Origin: Bacteroidetes bacterium UBA4416
GTDB taxonomy: Bacteria; Bacteroidota; Bacteroidia; B-17B0; Aurantibacillaceae
DNA length: 42,726 bases
Reading direction: 5' to 3'
NCBI GenBank assembly: GCA_002390745.1
Contig: DGQK01000076.1
Location: forward strand, 1 to 42,726
The stretch's first letter is position 1. Each line of letters opens with the position of its first letter. This document shows, piece by piece, positions 42,141 through 42,726 of this stretch. The translations under genes and the position numbers were made by a program. The notes beneath the pieces are model-generated. The model had not been told where the DNA came from. It did not search any database and saw only the letters and a list, made by a program, of their open reading frames with translations.

Positions 42141-42726
42141 TCAGAGCTTTTGCCTGATGATCCTGACCTCAGGGCCTTTTGTGCCGGCATTTCCCGCAAA
42201 GCCCGGAGTGCCATGCTGGCCCCAGTTGGACGGATAATCGCCTTTGGCACCGCCAACGCCTGCCTGGCCTCCTTTGCCGGCGGCACCGCCTTCATTGGAG
42301 TAGCTGAGGGTTCCCGTAGCGAGCTTATCGGCACCGGGGTCAATATAAACGGTGATAGAGCCGCCCCTGGCACCATTTCCGCCATTTCCGGCAAAGCCAG
42401 CGTTTCCGCCATTGCCCGAAGTTTTGCTATAGCTGTTGCTGCCTCCGGGGCCACCGTAACCACCGGAGCCGCCGTTGCCACCGGCACCGCCGTCAGCGCT
42501 GATGGTTAATTTCCCACCGGCAGGATCTACGAAATAAATTTGGTCTGCACCGGTGGTCTTACTTTTCACGCGAACTTCCAGGAGGTCTTTTTTCAGAATA
42601 GGGTCAGCTTTCATTTTGACAAATACCTCGATGTCCTGGCCTTGCCCGCCATCGCTTCCGTTTCCTCCCTGTCCGCCGTTTCCGCCGTCCCTGGGCGAGG
42701 TCGAGCTGCTGCCGTTATCACCGCGC
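42141..42726 (-). CDS. Glycine-rich collagen-like protein, 5' end outside the window
   Basis: The reading frame on the minus strand is open to the right edge, so at least 195 residues are C-terminal to an unseen start. The sequence contains two collagen-like glycine-rich tracts (GGNGGQGGNG just inside the edge; GGAGGNGGSGGYGGPGG and AGFAGNGGNG in the middle) separated by a strand-like block (EVFVKMKADPILKKDLLEVRV...IYFVDP). It ends ...EVRIIRQKL. No catalytic motif is visible. The function is unknown; such proteins are often extracellular or structural. An internal ATG at 42614 is possible but cuts a repeated tract. Confidence 0.7.
   Translation of the reverse strand, partial: RGDNGSSSTSPRDGGNGGQGGNGSDGGQGQDIEVFVKMKADPILKKDLLEVRVKSKTTGADQIYFVDPAGGKLTISADGGAGGNGGSGGYGGPGGSNSYSKTSGNGGNAGFAGNGGNGARGGSITVYIDPGADKLATGTLSYSNEGGAAGKGGQAGVGGAKGDYPSNWGQHGTPGFAGNAGTKGPEVRIIRQKL

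Overview
The window looks like a chromosomal segment of a gliding-type Bacteroidota, probably a Chitinophagaceae or Sphingobacteriales relative. The evidence is a CHU_C gliding-motility domain remnant, a type IX secretion sorting tail, a FecI/FecR pair, carboxypeptidase-like/TonB receptors, a head-GIN lipoprotein, promoters of the TAnnTTTG type and an absence of clear Shine-Dalgarno sequences. The species cannot be named from this sequence.

Left part (1-10336): an integrase-linked defence island between two broken genes. A frameshifted and nonsense-mutated gliding-motility C-terminal fragment (1-537) and a DinB-like gene with an in-frame amber codon (9869-10336) flank it. Inside are a leftward three-gene unit (sigma-70-like protein, small unknown protein, ImmA/IrrE metallopeptidase), a candidate ~100-nt small RNA with promoter and terminator (2580-2678), a rightward CBASS operon (2952-8242) and a leftward tyrosine recombinase (8422-9576). 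The CBASS operon is, in order: a small Cas2/SinR-like protein, a CD-NTase ending in glycine, the E2-E1 fusion Cap2, the JAMM peptidase Cap3, a DUF6602 nuclease-like protein, and a second CD-NTase homologue fused to a glycine-rich membrane segment. Two catalytically intact, mutually homologous nucleotidyltransferases in one operon, only one with the C-terminal glycine expected of a Cap2 substrate, is the most unusual observation.

Middle part (10345-23039): a DoxX-like membrane protein and an unknown gene, then a tightly packed six-gene rightward operon. It encodes a PAS/GAF sensor with a PP2C/SpoIIE phosphatase, a SiaC-family protein, a TonB-dependent receptor, a TPR/coiled-coil/PP2C protein fused to a SiaB-type kinase, a second SiaC-family protein, and an OmpA-domain protein. 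This reads as a duplicated SiaABC partner-switching circuit in which opposing phosphatase and kinase activities share one polypeptide, combined with an outer-membrane receptor.

Right part (23083-42726): two abutting MITE-like inverted-repeat elements, each bordered by CTAG; a head-GIN lipoprotein/TonB receptor operon; an ECF sigma/FecR/STN-protein operon; and housekeeping or accessory genes (NYN nuclease, SemiSWEET-like protein, SDR, ABC ATPase, ABC permease fused to M1 peptidase, an outer-membrane barrel, a secreted M43-like protease with a T9SS tail, an AhpD-like protein, a glycine-rich partial protein). The GIN/TonB operon and the ECF sigma operon share an identical bipartite promoter motif, CGCATAGGGGT-N15-TGTCATAG, which suggests that the sigma factor regulates itself and the receptor operon.
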